From Chiridota heheva (taxonomy: Eukaryota; Echinodermata; Holothuroidea; Apodida; Chiridotidae): DNA of 64,000 bases. A program made the position numbers and the translations under genes. Below are positions 23,730 through 34,420 of the stretch, piece after piece. Location of the stretch: NCBI GenBank assembly GCA_020152595.1, contig JAIGNY010001695.1, positions 25,001 through 89,000 of the forward strand, in the 5' to 3' direction. The notes under the pieces were generated by a model. That model made no database searches, was not told the DNA's origin, and worked only from the letters and a program-made list of their open reading frames with translations. The number at the start of each line of letters is the position of its first letter. Within the stretch, counting starts at the first letter, position 1.

Positions 23730-24407
23730 TTTTCGGTAGCCTTACCGTCTTGCGATAAATCTAACACCGCGAATAACAATTTGCACTCGAAAGTAACAAT
23801 AAATTTGTACAAACAAGTTACGTTTGTAATACAGCTAAAGATATCTTATAAGAAAGCAGAAAAAATGGCAATCCCAAAGTATCTAGTTCAGTACAAAGAA
23901 GTCCGACCAGAATGCAATACACTAGGCGAACAAACTGACTTTGCGCGAGGGTGTGGGATCTCTCAGCTTCTTTGGAATGTCTTAGGAAATAAAATTATTA
24001 TAGCTCAGAATTTACAACATAAAATGATTTGTCGACTTCTGCTCCACCCACACTTTCGTATTCTACATGCAATGCGCCACAATGCGACAATTTCAGATGA
24101 CAGAGGATTAAAATCTAAACCATATACAAAAAGCAACGAGTTAAAATCTTATTCCTATCTCAAATTATTCATGCTTGAAGATGATACATGGCCGCTGCCA
24201 TTTTGTCTAATTTTGCATAATTTTCCTTAAGTGCTAGCACACATGATGTATTTCTTTAGAATTCTCTTTGAAAAATTGTTTTCATTCCAAAATGAGAATC
24301 ATTAAATATCATATAAACAAATGAAATTTCATAGACTCATGCAAACGAAGAATTGTTTCTTAAAATTTAGAAAATTTTAAGTAGATTATAAAGAAATATA
24401 TTAGGGC
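23730..24407. other. Intronic stretch without supported exon
   Basis: The 149-residue open frame at 23,781-24,230 (plus strand) has no recognisable domain and lies on the opposite strand from the surrounding gene. I regard it as chance. Confidence 0.45.
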
Positions 24408-24515
24408 CATTCCACAGTCTGTCACGTAATTCACAGACTGCGGAATGGCTTAGCAAATCCCCCAGGGGTTTGCTAGGGCCATTCCATAGTCCGTCACATA
24501 ATTAATGGAATGGCC
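24408..24515. repeat. Three consecutive hairpins
   Basis: Stem 1 pairs GCCATTCCACAGTCTGT with ACAGACTGCGGAATGGC around a ~9-bp loop. Stem 2 pairs AGCAAA-CCCC with GGGG-TTTGCT. Stem 3 pairs GGGCCATTCCA with TGGAATGGCCC around a ~19-bp loop. Stems 1 and 3 share the GGGCCATTCC arm, so the whole is a compound foldback, probably a MITE. Confidence 0.75.
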
Positions 24516-24983
24516 CATTAAAATTTTAACCTGTAGTGGGTGTATGACATTATTATTTAGAGGGCGTGTGAACAAAATGGCCGCTCTTATGCAAGTTGAC
24601 ATTGACAGAAGAAGTGGTCCATCAATCATTAGCAGTTAATGCACACATCACCTCATGCATATAATACCCAACTATTTTTATCACCAGTTTGTACACAAAG
24701 TTTTCCCACTATAACAATTAACACAAATGAGTGATTTCAATTACAAAAGTGCCCTGATTACTTAGCACTGGCTTTCTGTAATCTTATACACACAAATAAT
24801 CTTGGGCTACTTGACTGTGGTGTGCATGGGAATGGCAGATAAACAATCATTGTTTTGAGTGGAAACACAATACACTAAACAGGAAGTCGGGTTGGTAATT
24901 GTCATATACCTGAGTTTTCAGGATTAAATCAGGTGTCGGGTATAGGCTTAAAGAAACACTTTTTGGCATACAAAATACTGTAC

Positions 24984-25077
24984 CTCGATTTCGTCATCTT
25001 TACATTGAGAACAAGGAAAACATTCTTCGCAGAAGTTGTCATACGGCATATAAGTACCTTGTAAACATGCGACGCAC
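24984..25077 (-). CDS. TNFR-like gene, exon 3, core cysteine-rich domain
   Basis: This 94-nt minus-strand exon runs from a 'ttccattaag' acceptor to GAG|GTACAG, entering in phase 2 and leaving in phase 0. It encodes CVACLQGTYMPYDNFCEECF followed by PCSQCKDDEIE. The spacing C-x2-C-x2-GTY-x6-C-x2-C-x2-C-x2-C is the hallmark of the TNF receptor cysteine-rich domain (CxxCxxGTY, then CxxCxxC). The first base completes the Pro codon left open by the 26,347-26,444 exon. It is extracellular and would bind a TNF-family ligand. The donor is slightly weak (GTACAG). This is the most diagnostic exon of the gene. Confidence 0.92.
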
Positions 25078-25275
25078 CTTAATGGAAAAGAAAATAATCG
25101 TGCAAACAAAATGCAAAATACGTGGATTACAAGTGAACATTCAAACATGAAGGAAAGAAAAACCAGAGCCAAACTTGACACCACTATTCTATCATACACG
25201 GGTACATGCATCCTCATGCAACAAATCTAACAAAATACATCATGTTTGCTTCAAATACCACTCACATAAAATATG

Positions 25276-25528
25276 TGCCCATGCACCCACTTAGTGCCCC
25301 ACACCCACTTAGTGCCCATGCACCCACTTTGGGCCCATGCACCCACTTAGTGCCCATGCACCCACTTAAGGCCCAAGCACCCACTTAGTGCCCATGCACC
25401 CACTTAGTGCCCCATGCACCCACTTAGTGCCCCATGCACCCACTTAGTGCCTATGCACCCACTTAGTGCCCATGCACCCACTTAGTGCCCATGCACCCAC
25501 TTAGTGCCCATGCACCCACTTAATGTCC
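25276..25528. repeat. 19-bp minisatellite
   Basis: About 13 tandem copies of CACCCACTTAGTGCCCATG occur with few variants (GGG, AAG, CAC in place of TAG or CCC). It lies less than 210 bp upstream (gene sense) of the 24,984-25,077 exon, inside the intron. Confidence 0.95.
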
Positions 25529-25629
25529 ATGTGCTTGTCAAACTCTTGCGAAAGGATAGTTTAATGGTTATGTATCTTACACTCGTTTCTCTCAACAAAT
25601 TTTCACTCCTTTCCCTCACACCAACCTCC

Positions 25630-25860
25630 CGCCATTTTGTATGGTATGACTCTTATACTCTGCTGGAAGCAATTAATAAACCTAACATATTAAACTGAGT
25701 GATTTCAAGTATAAAGATTCATACTACTTTTTGTAGGTATGATTACTCCAGGGCCAGATCATGTGTGTAATCCATATGGCACAGGATTCATTTGGATTTG
25801 ACTCTTTTGGGATTTAATTGCAATAGATTGAGAATGTATAACCCAAGTTATTCATCATGC
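25630..25860 (+). repeat. Dispersed repeat family D, partial copy
   Basis: It shows 'gactcttatactctgctggaagcaattaataaacc', 'ggccagatcatgtgtgtaat' and 'ttattcatcatg' in the family D order but more diverged. Confidence 0.65.
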
Positions 25861-26346
25861 TTCTGGAAAAAAGAAGGGGAGGGGGGAGGAGGGGAGGGGA
25901 GGCCAGATGAGTACAGTTTCTCCCACATCTTAATACCAGCCCCTAAAACACAAAAGAGCTATAACTAAATTGCAAACAGGTGTATAAGACTCAAAATACC
26001 TACTTGCCCCTCAAACTCTATTGCTTGGCTTTACCACCACCCAGAGGCAAAGGAAGTGGGGACAGGAAGAAAACTATTCACCTTCTTAGCTACATGTTTT
26101 CTGAGGAAATTATTCAAATAAGATTTGGTAAAAGGACAAAGAATAACTAAAAAAATGATCTCAGAGGAGTTATCTGTTAATGAGAAATATCCTCATGTAT
26201 AAAAACATGATGAAAACATATATCTGTTGAGTGGAATTTGCCCGCTTGGAACCAAGACATTTTTTGTGAATTTGTTCTCCACTTCTAGCCTTTGCCACGT
26301 CCTGAAAACATTCATCTACGTAGATGAAACATTGCATTTTACTTAC

Positions 26347-26444
26347 GGATGGTCGGAGTTCTGCTGAATTTCCTCACAAGATTTGCGAACTTTGCTGTGT
26401 TGACAATAGTTTATAAGATGTTCTGTGCAGCCTACGTCAACATA
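26347..26444 (-). CDS. TNFR-like gene, exon 2, first partial cysteine-rich domain
   Basis: This 98-nt minus-strand exon ends at ATCC|GTAAGT, entering in phase 0 and leaving in phase 2. It encodes YVDVGCTEHLINYCQHSKVR followed by KSCEEIQQNSDHP. Three cysteines before the CxxC of the next exon give an N-terminal partial TNFR domain. The acceptor is either after ACACAG (used here) or nine bases earlier after GGGAAG, which would add STQ in the same frame. Upstream of that, stops occur in all frames. The match of phase 0 to the signal-peptide exon and phase 2 to the next exon supports the model. Confidence 0.8.
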
Positions 26445-26977
26445 CTGTGTTGACTTCCCTTATACGCTTTGCAGCTTGCGGTGTTCCTTGGAATTGAAGG
26501 AACAACTTCGTCTTGTGCCTGTTTAAAAAAGTATATATATTTTTTAAGGCGCCTCAATCTCTTTTCATGCATAAACAATGAGGGACACCATGAGGGAAAA
26601 TATTATGACCAATGAAACAGGTAGTGGCAGGCCCCTGCATTACAAGGGGCCATATCAGCAGAAGCTATTAGCTAGCTAGTTTTCCTTCCAAGAATTGTGG
26701 CCGAGAATTAAAAGACAATGGATTTGCATTCAGGAAAGCAGGTTTGCCCATTCATACATCACAAATTTGCATATTGTCACATGACAAAACGAAAAGTGTT
26801 TAGGCTTTATTTCAAGGCATGGGGGATAAAACATCAAAAGGAATTCAAAAACAAAATGGGGACGAAGTTAAATTGTATCCCCCATATATATCTGGTCTTA
26901 AAATTTGATCATTCCTTAACATTCCAATGCAATTGCTTACTGCTTCTTTATGACTTCAAGACTGCTTAAGGCATGGG

Positions 26978-27568
26978 AATGGGAATGCAGTGGCTTAGTG
27001 TTTCAGATTTTGTGTTGAAAACAAGAAGTACCAGGTTAGATTCCTGGCCAAGTAGCTGTTTTGTGTCCTTGGGGTAACAAGAAGTACCGGGTTAGAGTAG
27101 CTGTTTTGTGTCCACCGGGTTAGATTCCTAGAGCTGTTTTGTTCCTTGGGGTAACAAGAAGTCAAGTAGCTGTTTTGTGTCCTTGGGGTAACAAGAAGTA
27201 CCGGGTTAGATTCCTGGCCAAGTAGCTGTTTTGTGTCCTTGGGGTAACAAGAAGTACCGGGTTAGATTCCTGGCCAAGTAGCTGTTTTGTGTCCTTGGGG
27301 TAACAAGAAGTACCGGGTTAGATTCCTGGCCGAGTAGCTGTTTTGTGTCCTTGGGGTAACAAGAAGTACCGGGTTAGATTCCTGATCGAGTAGCTGGTTT
27401 GTGTCCTTGGGCAAGGACTTAATCTCACTGCCTCAGCTCCCCTCAGGCTGTGAGAATTAGTACTAACTTTGCGGGGAGTTAACCTGCATTGGACTAGTGT
27501 CCCGTCCGCATCATGGAAACCGGGGATAAGCACCGTTCGTAATGGCTCCGATGGATTTAAGTTAACTT
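26978..27568 (+). mobile_element. SINE family 1 copy with internal 56-bp tandem expansion
   Basis: The head 'gcagtggcttagtgtttcag' and the tail 'aaaccggggataagcaccgttcgtaatggctccgatggatttaag' are those of SINE family 1. Between about 27,028 and 27,410 a 56-bp unit containing GTCCTTGGGGTAACAAGAAG and the B-box-like GGGTTAGATTCCTGG is repeated about seven times, two of them shortened. The B-box region of the polymerase III promoter is therefore multiplied. Confidence 0.88.
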
Positions 27569-27959
27569 TTTATAATTTCAGTCCTCTCTATACAGTACAT
27601 GGAGGCTAAAGTGGAGCGAGCATTTCATCAACCTAAACTAATCAAATATGCAAGCATGCATTAAGGTTTCAAAATCCACCGATTAGTGGATATTTAGAAA
27701 AAGTGTACTTTTGAAAAACTTATTTCAAGTAGAACTTGTATTATTTACATGTACATAATAACCCTCAAAACAAAACTGTAAATAACTTTGATGAATAATT
27801 AATTAGGTTTATTTGTCCTTAAATTTTCCTCATCCACAAACAAAGAATTATGGTACAGAACCTAATGCATAGATTTCATACATTTGTATACTGGATATCC
27901 TTATATTGACCTTTACAACATGAAATGATAGACTGGTTGATAAAGAGATAAAAAAAAAA

Positions 27960-28030
27960 AGTTAAATCCCTCCTCGATCCAGAAAGACCCATCCGGTGCT
28001 TATCCCCAGTTTCCTTGACATAAGCTGACA
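27960..28030 (-). mobile_element. SINE family 1, 3'-end fragment
   Basis: It contains 'taaatccctcctcgatcc' and 'ccggtgcttatccccagtttcc', corresponding to the inverted tail of SINE family 1. The rest of the element is missing. Confidence 0.55.
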
Positions 28031-28324
28031 AGCATGCTGCGTAAATACTACAAATAATCAAAATATCCGCCATTCCGCAGATTTCAGAAAGCCTAATCTT
28101 CCTGCTTGTCACAAACCACAACCATTTCTGAGGTATTAGCCCTGTCTGAACTTTCCGCTTTGCTGATTCAAGGTAAGGATTTACTGTTAACCAGCAAGTG
28201 CAGTGTATTTGCTTCTGTATTTGCTTTTAAAGCATTTAGATATAAGTGATTTGTCTGGAGTGGGCATGCATGACTACATTTACTTGTAATTGATGCAGTT
28301 TTCTTGTAAAAATATTTTCAGAAC

Positions 28325-28548
28325 AGAGCCTAATGGCCTTTACGCCTCATGAGCGTACACGACTTCCCCCTGGATAAGGTACCAGTCCATAGCAGGTCAA
28401 CTCTCCAGCAGTGATGGTACTAATTTTATAGCAGAATGGACTGGAGCAAGTAGAATAAAGTATCTTGCTAAAGGACACAATACAGCACTCGCAATGAGAC
28501 TTGCACCTGGTTCCTTTGGCATTTGAGCTTGACTCCTTAAGCATTAAA
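28325..28548 (-). mobile_element. SINE family 1, minus-strand copy
   Basis: It contains 'gagcctaatggcctttacg', 'gtacacgacttccccctggataaggtaccagtcc', 'ctctccagcagtgatggta' and the inverted head 'ggttcctttggcatttgagcttgactccttaagcatta'. It is moderately diverged and lies just downstream (gene sense) of the signal-peptide exon. Confidence 0.85.
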
Positions 28549-28613
28549 AGCTTATGAAAAGCTGACTTACAGTGTTACCTTACAAAAAATCAAAGTTTTA
28601 TGAAATAACTTAC

Positions 28614-28691
28614 ATGAGAACAAACACCTCCGATTGATACTAGAAACACAACAGAAAGTATGCTCCATGTCTTCCGGAGTGGCATCTGCAT
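28614..28691 (-). CDS. TNFR-like gene, exon 1, signal peptide
   Basis: On the minus strand an ATG at 28,691 opens a 26-codon frame, MQMPLRKTWSILSVVFLVSI then GGVCSH, ending exactly at CAT|GTAAGT (phase 0). It has a basic n-region (RK), a hydrophobic core (ILSVVFLVSI) and a small-residue c-region (GGVCS), which is a standard secretory signal. A second ATG two codons later would also work. Phase 0 fits the next exon at 26,347-26,444. The upstream (gene sense) region is an A-rich stretch, and I could not place the promoter or 5' UTR boundaries. Confidence 0.75.
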
Positions 28692-28819
28692 GATTTAAAA
28701 AAAAAAAAAGGTGAGTTTGCGATAAATTGAGTGAAAACCTATGAAATACTAATAGACCAGCACCAAAAATTAAAAAATGTTGCTAATCAGAAAATCTCCT
28801 TCAATATTGCATGAATTCA

Positions 28820-29480
28820 TAACCAGACATCGCAAACGATACAAATTCCCTCACCCTAATAACATGCTTTCCAGCCTCTGTCACACCTGTTATGTCACCC
28901 TCTGTTCCACATGCCATACCATGCTACTCCCCTCCCTACAGAAAATCCAGATGTCATCACACCTGTAATCATGATGACATCCCACCATCTGACATGCCAC
29001 CCTGTCCATATAACATGCCACCCTACCCCACACGCCATCCCACCATGCACAGTGCGCCATCCCACCATGTCCCACATGCCATCCCACCTGGAATCCAGAT
29101 GACTTCCATTACATGCTATCCTTTCTCACATGCCATGCCACCCTGTCCCACATGTTATCCCATCCTGTCCCCATGCCATCCCACCTTGTCCCACATGCCA
29201 TCACAGCCAGTCATAAATGCAATGATACCACCTTGCTTAACATGACATGCCACCCTGTCCCACATGCCATGCTACATGCCATGACATCCTGTCCCACATT
29301 CCTTGGCACCCTGGTCCACAAGCCAACCTGTCCCACATGCCACCCTGTCCCACATACCACCATATCCCACCCTGTCTCACACATGTGTCATCTCAACCTG
29401 CCCATATTACATCCCATCCTGTCCCCCATGCCATCACACCTTCATCCCAATTACATCTACATCTACCAATCATTATGCCA
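28820..29480. repeat. CCATCCCACC/CTGTCCCACATG minisatellite element, copy 2
   Basis: It has the same leader as 5,880-6,310 ('cgatacaaattccctcaccc' and 'aataacatgctttccag'), followed by roughly 25 degenerate ~20-bp units such as ATGCCACCCTGTCCCACAT. A pyrimidine-rich tail continues to about 29,800. The open frames in all three plus frames are repeat artefacts. Confidence 0.85.
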
Positions 29481-30134
29481 TCTTCCACCCGACATTCTTT
29501 CCTCCATACCTTCACTTCTATCAACCCAACATGCCCCATTCACCTACCATCACTACCTCACCTGACATCCTCCATTAATCTACCATCCTCCTTTAATCTA
29601 CCATCCTCCATTGACCTTCCATTTTCTATTCCCCAACACCTCCCAAATCCATTTCACCTACTATCCCAACCCACCATTGGCCATCCACTCATCTACCAAA
29701 TATACTCTTAACCAACTAATCACTCCAACCTTTAATATAATCTTCACTATAACATTCACTTACTCCATTGCAGCACAGCTCCCCCCTCCCCCTCCCCAAT
29801 AACTTAAATCTGACACTCTCAATAAAAACATGCTCAACATTTTTCCCTAAACCAGATAGGGCTGATCTATTTACCAAATCAGAATGAAAATTCATTGCAG
29901 TTTAATTTTAATAAGTCTATTATGTTTCTACTCTATTCAAGCATAGACAAGTTTTTCCCCTATTCATTCACAAGACACTTAATTATCAATTCCATTCAGT
30001 CGTCAGCTCTATTATTCAACTTTTGTTCTTCATCCCAGAACAAATATATTACTTGCTATTCAAGTCTGGAATGCATTTGTTCCAAGTTCTTCCTTTATAT
30101 AAATTTGTTTTCATGAAAATAGTGGGAATTTCTT
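29481..30134. other. Pyrimidine-rich then AT-rich stretch
   Basis: A continuation of CCATC/CTACC-rich sequence fades into unremarkable AT-rich DNA by 29,850. It lies upstream of the TNFR-like signal-peptide exon in gene sense, so promoter or 5' UTR exons could be here, but no specific signal can be defended. Confidence 0.4.
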
Positions 30135-30275
30135 TTCAAGGGCTAAAATCTATTTTCTCCAGTAGTTGAACAATGCGTGAGGTCGGGCGGAAAATAGATG
30201 TGGATGGACGAACGGACGGACAAATGATAAAGATGTTATATCCCCTCTTCATCAACTTGATTGGCGAGGGTATAA
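30135..30275 (+). repeat. Dispersed repeat family C, copy 2
   Basis: A direct diverged copy of 17,590-17,770, with 'ccagtagttgaacaatgcgtgaggtcggg' and 'aaagatgttatatcccctcttcatcaac'. Confidence 0.65.
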
Positions 30276-30834
30276 TAATACCACACTTTACCTTTGACAC
30301 TCTGCAGCTAGTGACTTGTTTTCGAAAGATGTATACTACCGGCAGCCCAAGCAGCAACACACAATGAAGGACACTCTTGAGTGAAGAGAACAAAATGAAA
30401 AATACAGACAGATAAAAGATGCAAGAATGAATATTATATACAGACAGATATGAGGCTGTCATGAATTTGATTTTTTTTATTTCGTACCCATGTGATACAG
30501 TACTTACGTCTTAATTCCTGGGAAAGGAATTCCTGGGGAAATTTCAGGGGGGAAATTTCAGGGGGGGGGGGGGGGATTCCGGGGGCATTCCTCTGGGGCA
30601 TTTTGTCAAGGAAAAGTATGGCCCCATGTCCCCCACATTTTGTGCCGGAGAATTAGGGCCCTGAGATTTGAAGGAACCAGAGAAGCAGTACATCATAACA
30701 TGTATTTTCTGCATTGATGAAAGACGGAACTTCATGTAAATATAATAAATCAACAATTAGGCTGTAATCATTTTGATGTATCTGAATCAATAGATGGGTG
30801 TTGTATGGTATACTGCAATTTTACTTAAAATGAC

Positions 30835-31790
30835 ACATCCACATTACGCCTAATCTTCGCTACAAATTTTCAATCTTTTTTCACCCACAAAAGCCTCCAC
30901 TTCAGCAGGTATAAGTTTTAGACTGCTGGAAGCAATTAAGAAACCTATCACTGAGAGTTCAGTGATTTTATGCATAATTACTCTCAATCATCCATATGCA
31001 CACAATGGAACTGATTGTGAAGAGCCAGGTATTGTGAATTTAATTACTGCAGGGCCAAGTCATGCGTGTAATGTGGGCTAAGAATTCATTTTGAATATTA
31101 AAAGAATGTTTTCATCAGTGAGTTATAAACACTCTGGTGAGTTTGTGTGCTAAAGAGGAATTTCATCACATGACTTACTCAACTGGATTCCATTTTGCCA
31201 GGCAGCGACATCGTTGCATTTCACGCATCTTCACACAGCTCAGTCACATCACACGTACAACAAACATACTACATGCTAACCTACCACTACCAATTCAGCA
31301 AATTTTCCTGATTGCAATTTTTTGTTCGCTTCTGATTTTACTTAATATTTTCCTTAAGTTTTATATACTCACCGGGTATACGAAGAGCAACTTTAACGTT
31401 AACACCAGCTGATTGTTTGCTATACTCAGACAAAGCCTACAAGTGCTCGCTGCAAATCATATGAGCTGTAAGTTGAAAGCAGTCGTGCCCTACAGCAGAA
31501 ACCAACTTCGAATGTCGATCAGGATTAGATGGAAATCGAGAAAATGTCTTTTTGTTCCCCCTGTACACATCTATTAGTGCAACCAATGGCACAGCAAGGT
31601 TCCGGCATAATTTTCTTACAAAAAAATAATCTTATCTAACAACATGCAAAGGTATGTAAGTCTAATTACGTGTACAACCTGACAACAGACGACAGTGTTT
31701 TTGACCAACAAAATGGTGATGTAAAGAATTAGCTGAAACACCCTAATAGACTGAAAATTTATAGCCAGAGTTATTCATCATGAAAATATG
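30835..31790 (+). repeat. Dispersed repeat family D, copy interrupted by THAP unit
   Basis: Left part 30,835-31,147 aligns with 22,100-22,455 (agactgctggaagcaattaag, then actgcagggccaagtcatg, then cagtgagttataaacactctgg). Right part 31,745-31,790 aligns with 22,460-22,500 (gactgaaaatttatagccagagttattcatcatg). The intervening ~600 bp are absent from the 22-kb copy. Confidence 0.85.
31148..31744 (-). mobile_element. THAP-carrying repeat unit, copy 2 (better preserved)
   Basis: Reading on the minus strand from the 'agggtgtttcagct' end, an ATG near 31,598 starts MPEPCCAIGCTNRCVQG. A one-base frame change then leads into KKTFSRFPSNPDRHSK, LVSAVGHDCFQLTAHMICSE and HL. This is nearly a whole THAP zinc finger: Cys pair near the N-terminus, the RFP-NPD-R motif, and the closing C-x2-H. 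THAP fingers bind DNA in P-element-like transposases and in host factors derived from them. No transposase catalytic part follows. The unit interrupts a family D repeat, so it moved as a block. It is either a non-autonomous transposon or an internally deleted relative of a THAP transposon. Confidence 0.75.
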
Positions 31791-32009
31791 TACCAAAGCT
31801 GCACAATGTTTACTTTTCTTGTGAATTCTTAAAACCATTTATCCACAAGAAGTCACAATCTTTTGCCAGTATTATCAGAAAAAAAGTTGAATTGGGGGGG
31901 TTTGGGGGGAGGATTTTGAAAAAGGGGGTAACTCAAAATGCTAAAATCTTTCAACATACATAGGTTTCTTTGATGTTATAACTTATTGCTGAGCAATTTC
32001 TTCACTCTA

Positions 32010-33010
32010 ATGTTTCTTTTTTTTTTTTTTTTTAAACATATTTATTCAACTTCCAAAAACAATAACAATCAACAGCTTAAGAAATATACAAAAAGTGAAG
32101 GTTTTTACAAAGTAAACAATTTCAAAGAAAATATAGAAGAAAAAAAAGAAAAAAGGGAAATTATGAATTACTGTTACTTTAAAAAAATGTATCTTTAAAC
32201 AATGAAAAATAATCATAACCTCTTTTTTTAACATAAAAGTTTCTTTCCATCTCGAGCATCATCTTCATAGCTATTTTAAATCTATAAAGAGTAGGTATGG
32301 TATTGGTATATTTACATGTGAAAATAAAATACTTAGCGTGAAAAATAATGTAATTGTATTTAAAATAGTTTTTATCAGTACAACCAAAAGCAATAACTTT
32401 ATAATTCAAACTTGAAGTTACATCACTTAAAGTATCAACAAAAACGTCATTCCAAAACTTAGATGAAATATTACATGACCAAAATAGATGCTTAAGGGTT
32501 TCACTGTCATTACCACAAAAGGAACAAAGGTCATTATCTAGTATTTTCAACTTGTGGAGGTAGCTATTTACAGAAAGTATTTTGTGAATGAATTTAAATT
32601 GGAAATAATGGATTTTTGTTTCGCGGACTGCTATAAAACAGTTAGAAAAAATAACCTGCCATTCTTTGTCATTTATATCAAAAAAACGATCCCAGTAATA
32701 TTTAGTAATATGTGTCGCCATGTTTGAATGACATAAATGATTATAACTCCACTTTGTGACTTTATTAACCCGTACAATGTTAATTAAAACGTTTTCTTGA
32801 TAATAGGTATTTTCCTCTGAAAAGTACAAATATCAGATTTCCATTGCTTAGGAATGGCAGAGATCAACCCATAGAAAAATGTAAAATTCTTAGAATTTTT
32901 ATAGATATGACCAGCGCCGGAGTATAGATCTGAAACATATTTAATGTTTCTTGCTGAAATCTAAAAAGTAACCATCATGGGTAAAAACAGGTTCATAGTT
33001 AATACATGTA
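32010..33010 (-). mobile_element. L1/Tx1-like LINE, 5'-truncated 3' end
   Basis: The minus strand encodes the C-terminal part of a non-LTR retrotransposon ORF2. NYEPVFTHDGYFLDFSKKHI and KYVSDLYSGAGHIYKNSKNF appear first, then after a frame change at about 32,830 a long frame to 32,179. That frame contains the zinc-binding RT-associated motif CSFCGNDSETLKHLFWSC (C-x2-C-x7-H-x4-C). The element ends with a poly(A) (poly(T) on plus, 32,018-32,035), which is expected of an L1-type 3' end. The copy is 5'-truncated near 33,010 and lacks the RT core, so it is inactive. Its long frame suggests fairly recent insertion. Confidence 0.85.
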
Positions 33011-34059
33011 GCATGCAAAAGAAAAGTTAAACAAATATATAAAACTAAAGGTAAGCATTGCTTTGTGTCTTTCTATTGTCGATAAGAATAAATTTATAAT
33101 TTTAAAATAACACCAATCTGGAAAGAAAAAACCCAAATAACAAGGCATTCCTTCCTCATTGCCTTTCCTTTGTTGTGTCTTTTTAATGTTCATCAATTAA
33201 AAAAAGAAGAAGCTTGAAACTGATTATTGCTATTTAGTAAAGTTTAACTTTGCTGCACTACATTGTGTTATAAGTCACATCATTCCCATCATCATTGTAT
33301 GGTATACACCACATGCACTACACACTATACAATCTAGATATCTAGCAGAGCAGACAACATGATCACGTTACTATTACGTGTTGTATTTCATCACGTTCAT
33401 CGCATTCCTTTTGTAACACCAACGACAGCATGATCATCACACACTCAGAGTGAGAGGCCTGTACCAGGCCTGTTTTCCGTTCTTTTTGCCCACTGACATC
33501 AAGTTTTTCCAGTGTAGGGTATAGAAACACGTTTTTAATTCATTTTGTTCTTCTTTTTACGACATTTTAGCGCATTTTATAATTAAATTTATGCCCCAAC
33601 AGTCATGGCCTAAGCTGTAGCATTACAACTGCTAAGTATGAAGTAGTTGTGCTAAAAATATCGTAGTGTTTTTCAGATTTGGGTAATTCAGTTTTCTTTG
33701 CAGGAATTTCCCCCCATACAATTCTTTTTGGGGGAGGAGGAGGATTTAATTCTTTTTTTGCGGAAATCCCACAATCCCCGTCTTGATGTGAACCCTGCCT
33801 CAAGCAACACAATTAAAGCTTACATTCTGATTTTCAACACACTTACACTACTGCACTGCAGTCAAGAAATGAATTCACAAGTACAGTATTGTATGTATAA
33901 TAAAACAAACAAATATTTTACACCAAAGAAAATTCCCATATGACTAAGCAATATTTTGGACATTGCAAAATACCAACTCTGGCTGCACCCACTGTCAATA
34001 TTAGAAATGACTGAAGTTTTGTTATCTACAATGTATACAGTACCTTTATACTGTAGGTC
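33011..34059. other. Non-coding stretch with a purine/pyrimidine-run repeat
   Basis: Near 33,700-33,805 the phrases 'aggaatttcccccc', 'ggaaatcccacaatcccc' and 'gatgtgaaccctgc' resemble 21,990-22,080. These are pieces of another dispersed repeat. No gene is seen. Confidence 0.5.
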
Positions 34060-34420
34060 TCTATGGAAACATAGCAATCAATGAGTAATACAATCTAAAC
34101 AGATCATTTTTTAGAATTTTGAAGAAAAAAACAACAATTTTAGTTATGGCTGATCGAATCTTGATCAGTTTTTCATTCATGCAAAACCTGTGGTGTATTC
34201 CTTGTCAGATGCATACAAATCTTTATGTTATTCTTAACATTTCTTGCCTAAATCATAGTCAGTGAAAATGGTGGGAAAGTTTATTTCTGCTGGAGTTTCA
34301 TTGCGAGCATGACAAAACTTTTGGTCAAAATTTGCAGTTCTAGCCAAGTTACAGAATTATGATACACATCTAAAAGCACAATAGGATTTACAAAAGAAAA
34401 CCCCATGCCTAGGTCGCCTG
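34060..34420 (+). repeat. Dispersed repeat family B, copy 2
   Basis: A direct, diverged relative of 9,990-10,320, sharing 'ttcattcatgca.aacctgtggtgt', 'aaacttttggtcaaaatttg' and 'aggatttacaaaagaaaac'. Confidence 0.5.

Noticed and set aside
23781..24230. 149-codon plus-strand gene
   Set aside because: No domain, no splice or codon signal, and it lies on the antisense strand of the intron next to a (TA)n tract.
28892..29711. Three long overlapping plus-strand frames rich in Pro, Cys and His
   Set aside because: They are translations of a degenerate ~20-bp repeat. The related repeat at 5,880-6,310 behaves the same way.
30136..30462. Minus-strand membrane protein exon upstream of the TNFR-like gene
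   Set aside because: About half of it overlaps dispersed repeat family C, and the hydrophobic part lacks a start or splice context.
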